Assembly: GCA_905221605.1 (NCBI GenBank)
Contig: CAJNDS010002590.1
Location: 1,160,672-1,200,555 of the forward strand
Length of the DNA stretch: 39,884 nt
From: Symbiodinium natans
Lineage: Eukaryota > Sar > Dinophyceae > Suessiales > Symbiodiniaceae
Direction: 5' to 3'
The translations under genes and the position numbers were made by a program. The notes beneath the pieces were generated by a model. The model had not been told where the DNA came from. It made no database searches and was given only the letters and a program-made list of their open reading frames with translations. This document shows positions 10,872-20,293 of this stretch, piece after piece (positions within the stretch are counted from its first letter, which is position 1; every line of letters starts with the position of its first letter).

Positions 10872-11591
10872 GGTCCTGGCCGTGTGCACGGTGACCTCCA
10901 CCAGCAGCGCCGCGATGGACGTGGCCGCGAAGGGTTGGGCAGCTCCTCTGAAGCTCGGTCCGCCGGCAGCTCGGAGAGAGACATTCTGAGAGGGAAAGAG
11001 CGCGAGCGAGAGAGAGAGAGAGAGAGAGCGCACTTCTGAAGAGAGAGGAAGGAGGGCACTCTACTAGGGCACTCTTTCTCTCCCTCTCCCTCTCCCTCTC
11101 CCTCTCCCTCTCCCTCTCCCTCTCCCTCTCCCTCTCCCTCTCCCTCTCCCTCTCCCTCTCCCTCTCCCTCTCCTTCTCTCGTTTTTTCTTGGTTTTCTTG
11201 GTGTTTCAGGGGCCCGGCATTGCAGTCGCAGCTCTTCTGGATCTCAGTGGTCTGCAACCTGGTCTTCCTGGCCACGGCCTGAGATTTAGGACATGAAAAA
11301 GCAAGTTGAGATGAGATTCTACAGTCGATTAGAGTCTGATTAGAGCTGATTAGAGCTAATGTGAGAGCATTCCGTGCACATGGCGCCACCTGACAGGTCG
11401 GCATGCGTGCAGGCACGATCATCGGGTGCCATCGCTGTGACGTGCTCCTCTTCATCCCCTGCTCGACGGTGATGAACATCTTCGTGAGCGTGCGGGCTCC
11501 TAGGGCCAAGAAGCATCTCCGAGTAGATGAGGCCATCAGTTTAGCCCCACCAATGGCCACCAACATCACTGCGTCGGTACAAAGCTCATGA
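10872..11591 (+). CDS. Putative multi-exon membrane protein fragment
   Basis: Three + strand segments follow acceptor-like sites. The first (about 10872-10985) reads [20 protein letters not shown]. The second (about 11212-11281, after GGTGTTTCAG) reads [16 protein letters not shown], a strong transmembrane-like helix. The third (about 11397-11591, after CACCTGACAG) reads [18 protein letters not shown] followed by a basic stretch. Two hydrophobic helices on consecutive exons suggest an integral membrane protein. The introns contain long pyrimidine microsatellites that could act as polypyrimidine tracts for + strand splicing. A 342-codon minus-strand frame covers the same interval but is carried by the microsatellite. 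Boundaries and identity are uncertain. Confidence 0.33.
11078..11172. repeat. (CTCCCT)n hexanucleotide microsatellite
   Basis: About sixteen near-perfect CTCCCT units, followed by a T-rich stretch ending GTGTTTCAG at 11211. On the minus strand it would encode a Gly-Glu repeat, which explains the long minus frame there. Confidence 0.97.
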
Positions 11592-11745
11592 TCAGAATCA
11601 GAACACTGCAGGAGCTTCAGGCCAAAAACAACTTAATCAAGACTGCATCACAGACACACAAGTGTAGGTAAGTTGTCGCTGTTTGCTGCGGTTTGCCACG
11701 TTTGTTGCCGTCGCTCGTCGCTTTGAGGTGGCCACGGGACTTGTG

Positions 11746-11868
11746 GTGCCGTGGCCTCAAGCGCGTGCAGATGCGCGCAGTCCGCAGATGCAGAGCTCCG
11801 CTGCCCTCCAGGCTTGAGGAGTGGAAAGAAGTGAAGTCCTGGCGACTTGGACCATTGGAGTCAATAGG
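11746..11868 (+). CDS. Candidate exon, unknown protein
   Basis: The frame reads RLEEWKEVKSWRLGPLESIG, a coherent amphipathic, Trp-containing segment, after several CAG acceptor-like sites (the last near 11790) and before an AATAGG|GTCTGA donor-like site. It lies just upstream of the exon at 12008-12120 on the same strand and may belong to the same gene. The frame stays open into the (CT)n tract beyond, which I treat as intron. Confidence 0.3.
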
Positions 11869-11948
11869 GTCTGACCAGAGCCTAGCATCCGAATCACCTC
11901 AAAACGCATGCACCTCACACCTCTCATTCTCGCTCTGGCGCGCTTTCT

Positions 11949-11951
11949 CTC

Positions 11952-11995
<44 letters not shown>
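11949..11995. repeat. (CT)n microsatellite used as polypyrimidine tract?
   Basis: About 22 CT units followed by TTTCTTCAACGCAG, which looks like a 3' splice site for the exon starting at 12008. Confidence 0.95.
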
Positions 11996-11999
<4 letters not shown>

Positions 12000-12007
12000 C
12001 AACGCAG

Positions 12008-12120
12008 TCTTCACACATCAGGCTTCCAAGGCACAATATGTTCAATATGAATATGGCATACAAAAAGTAGGCGGTTCACCGAATTCTCACCGACTTCTCA
12101 CAGCCTCACACCGGTCCTAA
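12008..12120 (+). CDS. Candidate terminal exon next to block A
   Basis: Begins after a long pyrimidine tract and ACGCAG, and ends at TAA 12118-12120. It reads FTHQASKAQYVQYEYGIQK and then a Ser/His-rich tail ending LLTASHRS. The segmental block A begins at about 12120, so the stop codon coincides with the duplication edge. The acceptor is one of the best in the window. Function unknown. Confidence 0.45.
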
Positions 12121-12444
12121 ATCCGTTGAGAGTTTGAGTCACAAATTTGAGAGTTCCACTTCTGCAAAGTGAGGGAGAGGACTCTCCGCGGCGTTGCATA
12201 AATTCTTTGCATGGCTCCCCCGCTTGCATGGCTCTGAGGACGGGCCTTGCCTCGAGCTCTCTGACCGTCCTGGGCGGCATCATCATGCCGCTCGCTCTCA
12301 ATATCTCTCAGAGTCTCGCCCTTTATAGAAGAAAGGTGCAGAGGAAACTCTGAGAAGGCTTCTGCAAAGTGCAGCCGGCAAACCAGTTGGGGAAACACCG
12401 CAGATTTGCTCAGCAGAATGACGTCACCTCATTTTTTCGCGCAG

Positions 12445-12570
12445 CCGGCTTTGCCAAGGCTGGTCACAGGCCCCGCCGAGGGCGACACCGAGAGGCGCGT
12501 TCTTCTTCGAGAGACTGAGTTCGCTCAGAGAAAGCAAGAAAGCAGAAGAGTTTGTGTCTCTCTGAGATGA
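12445..12570 (+). CDS. Block A exon, 41 residues, unknown
   Basis: Follows TTTTTTCGCGCAG, a strong acceptor. The frame begins PALPRLVTGPAEGDTE and continues RRVLLRETEFAQRKQ to TGA at 12568-12570. In block B the same exon carries a 25-bp deletion, so the frame changes after GDTE. Part of an unrecognised gene; the real donor may lie before the stop. Confidence 0.38.
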   Translation, partial: PALPRLVTGPAEGDTERRVLLRETEFAQRKQESRRVCVSLR

Positions 12571-12625
12571 GTATGTACATCTTTCGACAGAGAGCGAGCC
12601 CAGGAAGAGAGCAGCGTAAAGCTGA

Positions 12626-12760
12626 GAGTCCACACTCCGCGACTCTCCTCAGAGCACTCTGAGAGCAGTCTCCAGGTCCACAAGATCCACAGAGTCCTCG
12701 GACTCAGAGAAGCTGGAAGAGGAGGAGCGCCACACCAGTGCAGCGCCACATTCTCTGTGA
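12626..12760 (+). CDS. Block A exon, Ser/Glu-rich C-terminal tail
   Basis: The frame reads ESTLRDSPQSTLRAVSRST and continues to TESSDSEKLEEEERHTSAA, ending PHSL and TGA at 12758-12760. Two A/B nucleotide differences inside it (AGA/AGG and GCG/GCC) are both synonymous in this frame, while the first is replacing in the overlapping frame that begins ERAQEESS. That, plus the composition, is why I chose it. Equivalent segments are 17051-17185 (B) and the end of the exon at 24514-24687 (C). Function unknown; it looks like a disordered acidic/Ser tail. Confidence 0.5.
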   Translation, partial: ESTLRDSPQSTLRAVSRSTRSTESSDSEKLEEEERHTSAAPHSL

Positions 12761-12869
12761 GACTGTCGGTTTATGTGTCGGTAGTTGTCGGTCTGTAGGG
12801 AAGCAAAACACTTAAGATGAAAAACGGCAAATACGTATATGTGCATATCACCCTGTGTACAGAGCACCG

Positions 12870-12891
12870 CCCCCCCCCCCCCCCCCCCCCC
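12870..12891. repeat. Poly-C tract in block A
   Basis: 22 consecutive C. The tract is at the corresponding place in B (about 17284-17318, interrupted by G) and C (about 24794-24820, interrupted by G and T). It precedes CGAGAAAA in all three. Confidence 0.97.
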
Positions 12892-13360
12892 GAGAAAACA
12901 CCCAAAAAAAGAGCGCTCAGGACGTTTCTGTTCCAAATGTGCCACCCACCATGAATATCAGGGTGCATCGCGATTTCAAGACAAAGCATGCAAGCTGGTG
13001 TGATGGGAGTGGCAATTGGTGCTGCTGCCTGCTGGAAATGTGACCAGGGCAATGAGGATGACATGGATGTGACATGCTCTTCTTGAAGCATCACTTGCAG
13101 GACGCAAATCTGCATGGCTCTGGCTTGGCTATCGCAAGGAGTACAAATCCGAGACTCCGGAAGGGACTAGTGGCAACCTCGCAAGAAAAAGTATGCAAAA
13201 TGATGCAAGAAGATGAGACGCACCGCTCGATAACTGTGCCGACACATCAGAAAGGTCAGAAAGGTCCGATATGGGAGAACAAACTGCAATAACCCGCTCT
13301 CTTCCAAAATCTTGGACTCACATCTTCAAGTCAATCTTTGCATCTGATTTTTGAAGCTTC

Positions 13361-13789
13361 TTGACGCAGGTCGAGACCGGCTCCGAGGCAGGGGACGCAA
13401 CTGGGGCAGAATGGATCCGGGGAAGAGAAGAGAAGAAGGCAGTTGCTCAAAGTCTGGTTGATTTAAGCTCTCAACAGACAAACGAGAAGTCTGCCATGTC
13501 GGCCCTGTGTGCGCCACTCGCTGCGCGCAGGTGGAGGAGGCTGGCATCTGTGACGCCGTCGAGGCGCATAGACGAAGGACTTACCAGTCAAGTGCCCCAC
13601 ATTGCGGGAACTGCGGGAAGCATCGGGAAGCCCAAGCCTGCACCAAAGCCTGCACTAGATGAGTCCCAAAACGAAGAAGACGTGCTCGCGCATGCTCGGC
13701 ACAATGGCAGATCGACGGCTCCGATCTCGATGACCCGCAAGAGGTCCCCTCGCGGCTGCCTGAGAGCACGAGAGCATGCTGAACTCTAG
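13361..13789 (+). CDS. Block A Cys/basic exon region, frame uncertain
   Basis: Two frames compete. One is open throughout and reads SALCAPLAARRWRRLASVTP, later RKRSPRGCLRA. The other starts after CTGCGCGCAG (13530), reads VEEAGICDAVEAHRRR and then HCGNCGKHREAQACTKACTR, and meets a stop. The second contains a CxxC-(x)n-CxxxC arrangement resembling the first half of a MYND-type zinc finger, but the rest of the domain is not visible. A-versus-C differences do not settle the frame. In B a 10-bp duplication (GCATCGGGAA) shifts one frame into the other. Confidence 0.35.
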   Translation: MTQVETGSEAGDATGAEWIRGREEKKAVAQSLVDLSSQQTNEKSAMSALCAPLAARRWRRLASVTPSRRIDEGLTSQVPHIAGTAGSIGKPKPAPKPALDESQNEEDVLAHARHNGRSTAPISMTRKRSPRGCLRAREHAEL

Positions 13790-13890
13790 AGGGTGCCATG
13801 TGAGGGTGCCATATCATCGTTCAACTGAGTCGTGTTCGTTGTGCATTCAGTGCTGCTTTCCACTTGACTCTCTCCGTTGCTCCCTCTCAG

Positions 13891-14224
13891 GGCAGCGACC
13901 GTCTCATTCTCGAGCTTGCTCTACACGCACAAGATGCATGCCCTGGCAAGCATGAACAAAAACCACTCCAGGTGTGAGCTCAGATTCATTCAATCTGAGT
14001 CAGCGTGTTCAGTGAGTCCGATCATGTCCCTGCTGCAGGGCTGCCTTCTATCGTGACTACATGCAGAAAGCGCCGCACTTGAGGGCCATATGCGAACTCT
14101 TTGCCCAAGTAACCTGTCGCGAAGCTTCAGCGAAACTTCTCCAGTGCCTTAAATGCCGCTCAGGGCTTGAGAGCGCTGAGACCGGAGATGCGAGTTGCTT
14201 CTGCGCCGGACCTCGGGGCCCTTG
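13891..14224 (+). pseudogene. Block A copy of CPCCR exon, frame-broken
   Basis: The matching exon in B and C reads continuously through SESACxVRSCPCCRAAFYRDY. In A the sequence around 13976-14030 carries extra bases relative to B and C, so the frame breaks before the Cys cluster and hits TGA at about 14053. Downstream, the frame AAFYRDYMQKAPHLRAICEL is still intact. I call this copy disrupted relative to its paralogues, unless an intron (CTCCAG|GTGTGAG to CTGCAG) rescues it. Confidence 0.45.
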
Positions 14225-14394
14225 AACGACCTCCAGGCCCGCCCTTGAAAGTGCAGAGTCAGAGTGATGCAGCGTTGCTATTTTTGCTACGAACGATCAT
14301 GCTGAGGATGAGCACCCGGAGCACCCTTTGCGGCTCCCCGCACGTCAATGACAGATGCGAGATGCGAGGGATCAAAAAATGAGATGACAAGGGG

Positions 14395-14752
14395 CAGCTC
14401 AGGAGCGTATCGGAGCGTGTACCTGCTGACACTGGCTCAAAGTGGCGCATTCGCACATGATCATGACATCCTCGAAGCCATGCTTACTCAAACTTCATTG
14501 AACAAACTCCTGTGCTCGCACGTGCCAGGTTTGTACGATCTCGTTCCAAGTTCAGAGTTCAGAGGCTCCGTTGGAGGAAGACCGCTGAGCCTTATCCTTG
14601 AGGCAAAACTACCCGGCTTGGTACAGCATTCACTTTTCCCTGTCGACGCAAGCATATCCGGGCTCAACCCAGCTCCCTCTCTGCTTCGCCTGCGGTCTTT
14701 GTCTCATTCCCTGCAAAGGCAGAAGCTGAACGACTTGCAAGCTGCTGTCTGA
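14395..14752 (+). CDS. Block A terminal exon(s), unknown protein
   Basis: The frame reads SGAYRSVYLLTLAQSGAFAH, then DHDILEAMLTQTSLNKLL, and ends SLSHSLQRQKLNDLQAAV with TGA at 14750-14752. Comparing A with C in the first part, GCG/GCA and CTG/TTG are synonymous and three other changes are replacing. This weakly supports the frame. A possible intron begins at CGTGCCAG|GTTTGTACG. The C-terminal 45 residues exist only in A. Helical, unrecognised. Confidence 0.42.
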
Positions 14753-15179
14753 ACCTGAAGAGCCTTCGTCCTCTCATGGTTAATCTAAGTTATACCACAG
14801 TTGGGATTTTTGTCGTAAATAATCTGGCTTCCTTGTTATGGTAACTTCTAAGTCCAGCTATACACTTTGTCGACACAACACCCCGCAGTTCTCGCTCATG
14901 CGCCGATTCCTGCCTACATGGTCTGATTCATGGCTCGCCAACAGCGTGCCTTTGCCGCAGGAAGCCGGAAATCGGGTGCCGCAGAATTCGTGCAAATGAG
15001 AAGGTCCATACGCTGACACATACATATACACACCGATACATACAAATACACACATACCTACACGCACATAGATGCAGGAGGGTGTTTGATGACCGGGGGA
15101 CCTGTTTCGACATACACCCAGACAATGCCCGGACATCAAAAAGCTATCTCCGCAGCAAGGGGTTTGAAAGGGTAGAGGG

Positions 15180-16210
15180 CTCACTTGTGACTTCTATGTT
15201 GTCTCACTTGTGACTTCTATTCTGTCTCACTTGTGACTTCTGGGGCCTTCAAAAACCTGCATTTAAATTGGCTTTGGACGTCCTCCCTCCCTCTCTCCAA
15301 AGGTTCCGCCCTCCCTTCACATCCGTGCTCGAGCAAAGCAATGCTCCCATTTTTTTCTCCGCCATGGAGCACCTGGAGCGCTGTTGCAAGCCTGGCTCAT
15401 GTTTCCTCATGCCGCCTGCTCCCAACCCCGGCAAATGAGGGGGCGTGTTTAAGATTTATGTTGAACCGAACTCGTCAATTTTGGGGGCAAGATTAAGATA
15501 TATGTTGGACCGGAACCGCCGGTCGCCAATGAGGGGCCGTGTTCTATGTGTTGTACCGAAAACGCCAAATGAGGGGCCGTGTTTACTTGCTCGAACCGAA
15601 ATCGCCAAAAGAGGGTCGTGATTAATAGCCAAGATATATGATGAACCGGTATAGCCAAATGAGGGGGTGTGCAAGATTTATGATGAACCGGAACCGCCGG
15701 TCGCCATTGAGGGGCCGTGTTTTATGTGTTGAGCCGAAGTCGCCGAATGAGGGGTCGCGTTTAAGATATATGATGAACCGGTATAGCCGAATGAAGGGGC
15801 CGTGTTTGGGCTATATCTTGAACCGGAATCGCCAAATGAGGGGCCGTGTTTAAGATATATGCTGAACCGAAATCGCAAAATGAGGGGGTGTATTTAATAT
15901 CTATGTTGGACCGGAATCGCCAAAGGAGGGGTTGTGTTTAGGATGTATGATGAAACCCCGTCGGCAAATGAGGGGGCTTTTTGCCGAGAGGGGTTGCTAA
16001 TTGTTCTGTCCGACAAGTTAATTGTTCTGTCCGACAAGTCACAAAGCAGAGAAGTCACAAGTGATTTTGAGCACTTTTGCCGAGACGTGTCGCAAAATCG
16101 TGTGTCAGAGAAGTCACAAGTGAGACAAAATAGAAGTCACAAGTTGGGCGCCTCTCGGGGAAGGCCTCAGAACTCACAAGTGAGACAAATCAGAAGTCAC
16201 AAGTGAGAGG
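15180..16210. mobile_element. Foldback-like element with iteron inverted repeats
   Basis: The left arm (15180-15241) holds three copies of a 23-bp unit with core TCACTTGTGACTTCT. The right arm (16049-16210) holds at least five copies of the reverse complement, AGAAGTCACAAGTGA. Between them lie about 190 bp of spacer and a degenerate 43-bp tandem array. Inverted arms built of tandem iterons resemble Foldback (FB) type elements. No transposase is encoded, and target-site duplications were not resolved. Confidence 0.6.
15432..15990. repeat. Degenerate ~43-bp tandem array
   Basis: About 12-13 units, each with AATGAGGGGCCGTGTTTAAG, then GATATATG, then GAACCGGAATCGCC-like sequence. Units vary in length, and some contain a CCGCCGGTCGCC extension. 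Two collapsed units remain in block B (about 19711-19775). Confidence 0.9.
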
Positions 16211-16411
16211 CCATGGCCATGCCTCGCGGGTGATTGCCGAGATTGGTTTCCGAGAGCTGCTTTCACCTTGTGCAGACTGGAGTCTGGTGGCTCTAGACTG
16301 GGTCCTTGTTAAGGAACTTAACTTAAGTTACCATAATCAGGAAACCCTATGATGTACTATAGATCCCTATGATGGCAATTTAGATCAGGTTCGTGAACAA
16401 GAACCCAGAAG

Positions 16412-16579
16412 ATGCTTGTTGTTCGCACCATCAGTTCTTGGCTCATGGAGTTAGATCTGTCCTTCCAGTGCAGCAGGCGCAAGATGCATGATATCCAAAC
16501 TGACACACTTGAACGCCAAAGCCCCCAAGAAACACCAAACGCAAGACATGCCACCTGCAATCAGCGTCCAATCCGTTGA
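16412..16579 (+). CDS. Candidate exon next to block B
   Basis: From ATG at 16412 the frame reads MLVVRTISSWLMELDLSFQ, then CSRRKMHDIQTDTLERQSPQ, to TGA at 16577-16579. Its composition is convincingly protein-like. The first conserved bases of block B (from 16570) provide the last codons and stop, so the duplication junction lies inside the frame. Whether the ATG is a true start or follows an acceptor (CAGAAG|ATG) is open. Function unknown. Confidence 0.42.
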   Translation: MLVVRTISSWLMELDLSFQCSRRKMHDIQTDTLERQSPQETPNARHATCNQRPIR

Positions 16580-16894
16580 GAGTTTGAGTCACAAATTTGA
16601 GAGTTCCACTTCTGCAAAGTGAGGGAGAGAACTCTCCGCGGCGTTGCATAAATTCTTTGCATGGCTCCCCCGCTTGCATGGCTCTGAGGACGGGCCTTGC
16701 CTCGAGCTCTCTGACCGTCCTGGGCGGCATCATCATGCCGCTCGCTCTCAATATCTCTCAGAGTCTCGCCCTTTATAGAAGAAAGGTGCAGAGGAAACTC
16801 TGAGAAGGCTTCTGCAAAGTGCAGCCGGCAAACCAGTTGGGGAAACACCGCAGATTTGCTCAGCAGAATGACGTCACCTCATTTTTTCGCGCAG

Positions 16895-19250
16895 CCGGCT
16901 TTGCCAAGGCTTGTCACAGGCCCCGCCGAGGGCGACACCGAGAGTTCGCTCAGAGAAAGCAAGAAAGCAGAAGAGTTTGTGTCTCTCTGAGATGAGTATG
17001 TACATCTTTCGACAGAGAGCGAGCCCAGGAAGAGAGCAGCATAAAGCTGAGAGTCCACACTCCGCGACTCTCCTCAGAGCACTCTGAGGGCAGTCTCCAG
17101 GTCCACAAGATCCACAGAGTCCTCGGACTCAGAGAAGCTGGAAGAGGAGGAGCGCCACACCAGTGCAGCCCCACATTCTCTGTGAGACTGTCGGTTTATG
17201 TGTCGGTATGTAGGGAAGCAAGCAGAGCACTTAAGATGAAAAACGGCAAATACGTATACGTATGCATGTCGCCCTGTGTACAGAGCCCTCGCCCCCCCGC
17301 CCCCCCCCCCCCCCCCCCGAGAAAAGCGCTCAGGACGTTTCTGTTCCAAAAGTCCACCATGAATATCAGGGTGTATCGCGATTTCAAGACAAAACATGCT
17401 GCACTGTTTCTGCTCGAGAGCCGTATGCGGCAAGACACAAGACACAAGCATGCAAGCTGGTATGGTGGGATTGGCAATTGGTGCTGCTGCCTGCTGGAAA
17501 TGTGTGCAGCGCAATGGGGATGCTTAGAAATGACCTGCTCTGTTTGAAGCATCACTTGCTTGGCTATCGCAAGGAGTACAAATCCGAGACCCCGGAAGGG
17601 ACTAGTGGCAACCTCGCAACAAAAAGCGTGCAAGATGATGCAAGAAGATGCAAGGCCGGCAAGGTGGCAATCTACACAACAGAAAGAAGGTAACTGTGTG
17701 TAACATCCTGCGCGAACCTGAAGATACAAAGGGCAGCCATGCGGGACAAGCAGGCAGAACTGAAAAGTTGTCCAAGACACGGAGTTTTGTCAAAGTTGTT
17801 GCGGGTCATCGTTTGTAGGGACCACATTACCATGCGACACTGCACTCAGATGACACGCACCGCTCGATAATTGTGCCGACACATCGGCAAGGTCCGATAT
17901 GGGAGAACAAATTGCAAGAACCCGCTCTCTTCCAAAATCTTGGACTAATCCATCTTAAAGTCCATTTTTGCATCAAAGGGTTTTGGCGGAGCTTTTTGAC
18001 GCAGGTCGAGACCGGCTCCGAGGCAAGGGACCAGGGGACCCAACTGGGGGCAGAACGGATCTGGGGAAGAGAAGAGAAGAAGGCAGTTGTGTCAAAGTCT
18101 GGTTGATTTAAGTTCTATCAACACCAACAAGACGTGTGCCATCTCGGCCCTGTGTGCGCCACTCGCTGCGCGCAGGTGGAGGAGGCTGGCATCTGTGACG
18201 CCGTCGAGGCGCATAGACGAAGGACTTACCAGTCAAGTGCACCGCATTGCGGGAACTGCGGGAAGCATCGGGAAGCATCGGGAAGCCCAAGCCTGCACCA
18301 AAGCCTGCACTAGATGAGTCCCAAAAAGAAGAAGACGTGCTCGCGCGTGCTCGGCACAATGGCAGATCGACGGCTCCGATCTCGATGACCCGCAGGAGGT
18401 CCCCTCGCGGCTGCCTGAGAGCATGAGAGCATGCTGCCCTCTCAACACCCGGAGAGGGTGCCATGTGAGGGTGCTTTCCACGTGACTCGCTCCCCCTCAG
18501 GGCAGCGACCGTCTCGTTCTCGAGCTTGCTCTACACGCACAAGATGCATGCCCTGGCAAGCATGAACAAAAACCACTCCAGGTGTGAAGCTCAGATTCAG
18601 TCTGAGTCAGCGTGTCCAGTCCGATCATGTCCCTGCTGCAGGGCTGCCTTCTATCGCGACTACGTGCAGAAAGCGCGGCACCTGAGGGCCATATGCGAAC
18701 TCTTTGCCCAAGTAACCTGTAGCGAAGCTTCAGCGAAACTTCTCCAGTGCCTTAAATGCCGCTCAGGGCTTGAGAGCGCTGAGACCGGAGATGCGAGTTG
18801 CTTCTGCGCCGGACCTCGGGGCCCTTGAACGACCTCCAGGCCCGCCCCCTTGAAAGTGCAGAGCGATGCAGAGCGATGCAGTGCTTGGCACGGTCATGCC
18901 GAGGATGAGCACCCCCAGATCACCCTTTGCGGCTCACCGCACGCCAATGACCGATGCGAGATGCGAGGGATCAAAAGGTCAAAGAACTGTTGCCAACCTT
19001 TGAGCTCGTCAGTAGTGAGATGACAAGGGGCAGCTCAGGAGCGTATCGGAGCGTGTACCTGCAGACACTGGCTCACAGTGGGCGTATTCGCACATGACAT
19101 CCTCGAAAAGGCAATTGCCGTGCTTGCTCAAACTTCATTGAATCTGAACAAACTCCTTTGCTCGCACGTGCCAGGTCTCTACGATCTCGTTCAAAGCTCA
19201 CTCCGTTGGAGGAAGACCGCTGAGCCTTATCCTTGAGGCAAAACTAATTA
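16895..19250 (+). pseudogene. Block B copy of the block gene, degraded
   Basis: Homologous exons are present: 16895-16990 (25-bp deletion relative to A), 17051-17185 (tail intact), about 18100-18317 (10-bp duplication shifting frame), 18501-18828 (CPCCR exon intact: SCPCCRAAFYRDYVQKARHL then RAICELFAQVTCSEASAKLL) and about 19030-19250. The last exon has an inserted base and other indels that bring TGA near 19096. Some exons are intact and others broken, so I call it a probable pseudogene or a chimeric relic. In the CPCCR exon most B/C differences are synonymous, so the loss may be recent. Confidence 0.5.
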
Positions 19251-19468
19251 TCCCTTGCTGCTCTCAGCAACTGCTGTCCACCACTCCGCAGAATTCGTGC
19301 AAATGAGAAGGTCCATACGCTGACACATACATATACACACCTATACATACAAATACACACATACCTACACGGTGTTTGATGACCGGGGGACCTGTTTCGA
19401 CATACACCCAGACAATGCCCGGACATCAAAAAGCTATCTCCGCAGCAAGGGGTTTGAAAGGGTAGAGG

Positions 19469-19775
19469 GCTCACTTGTGACTTCTATGTTGTCTCACTTG
19501 TGACTTCTATTCTGTCTCACTTGTGACTTCTGGGGCCTTCAAAAACCTGCATTTAAATTGGCTTTGGACGTCCTCCCTCCCTCTCTCCAAAGGTTCCGCC
19601 CTCCCTTCACATCCGTGCTCGAGCAAAGCAATGCTCCCATTTTTTTCTCCGCCATGGAGCACCTGGAGCGCTGTTGCAAGCCTGGCTCATGTTTCCTCAT
19701 GCCGCTTGCTGCAAATGAGAGGGCGTGTTTAAGATTTATGTTGAACCGAAATCGCCAAATGAGGGGCCGTGTTTT
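19469..19775. mobile_element. Truncated copy of foldback-like element
   Basis: The left iteron arm and spacer are essentially identical to 15180-15425. They are followed by only about two 43-bp units, then unrelated sequence beginning AATAAGACCCC. The right arm is missing. Confidence 0.7.
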
Positions 19776-19780
19776 ACTTG

Positions 19781-20293
19781 CAATAAGACCCCAAGTGGGG
19801 TTGTATAAAGAACCCTCGCGCGTTCGAGTTATGAAAGGAGTTGCCCGAAGCGTTTGGGGCAGTGCTTCTGACTCGTAAAACGAGAGAGACTCAAGACAAA
19901 ACGATATCTTTATAATATGGTCTGATTGCTGTATCAGGGCAGCCAGGCGATAGTCCAGTACTACTACTCCGGCCCGCTATGGGACGCCGGTTCCAGTACT
20001 ACGCTTGTACTACAAATCAAGAAAGCCCAGCTGGCGCACGGGAACGAACATCGGTTCCAGTACTAGATTGTACTGCGAATCAATGAACATCCAGCGCTGT
20101 TCCACCAACTCCTGCAAAGCGATAATAGATCAAGGATAACCCTAGGACGGATGAATAGACAGATTTGAAATGGTGTTTTTTACAACCCCACGTGATGAGC
20201 AGCTGATCCATCACTAAGGTTTTTACTACACAAACTCTGGTATCGAAGTCTCACAGTATCCAGACAGAGGAAAGGTCTTGAACCTTTGTGCAC
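19781..20293. other. Intergenic, short direct repeats
   Basis: A motif of about 34 bp, CGGTTCCAGTACTA plus TTGTACTACAAATCAA-like sequence, occurs at about 19988-20022 and 20053-20087, with a third partial AGTCCAGTACTACTACTCCGG at 19951. No gene is supported. The N-terminal lobe exons of the kinase should lie here or upstream but were not recognised. Confidence 0.6.

Larger units (their letters stand above)
12120..15430 (+). repeat. Segmental duplication block A
   Basis: Block A matches block B (16570-19780) almost throughout and block C (24644-26842) from about 12719 onwards. All copies have the same orientation. Shared landmarks include GAGGAGCGCCACACCAGTGC, a poly-C tract, GACGCAGGTCGAGACCGGCT and CTGCAGGGCTGCCTTCTATC. 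A is the most divergent copy. It carries roughly 360 bp (about 14615-14977) that B lacks and that encodes the best C-terminal end of the block gene. It lacks some sequence that B and C share. It runs into the foldback-like element at 15180. Confidence 0.93.
16570..19780 (+). repeat. Segmental duplication block B
   Basis: Same orientation and gene order as A. It is nearly identical to C from about 17142 to 19250 apart from a few substitutions, the poly-C tract and the telomeric insertion in C. It ends within a truncated copy of the foldback-like element. Confidence 0.93.

Noticed and set aside
10541-11569. 342-codon minus-strand open frame, the longest in the window
   Set aside because: It is open because it crosses the (CTCCCT)n repeat, which reads Gly-Glu on the minus strand. 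The + strand has acceptor-like sites and hydrophobic exons in the same interval. No motif supports the minus protein.
19805-19830. GTTCGAGTT, resembling a tRNA T-loop
   Set aside because: No acceptor, D- or anticodon stem can be folded around it.
19935-19955. TGTATCAGGGC, resembling an LTR-retroelement primer-binding site
   Set aside because: It differs from the usual initiator-Met tRNA complement, and no LTRs, polypurine tract or reverse transcriptase motifs were found nearby.
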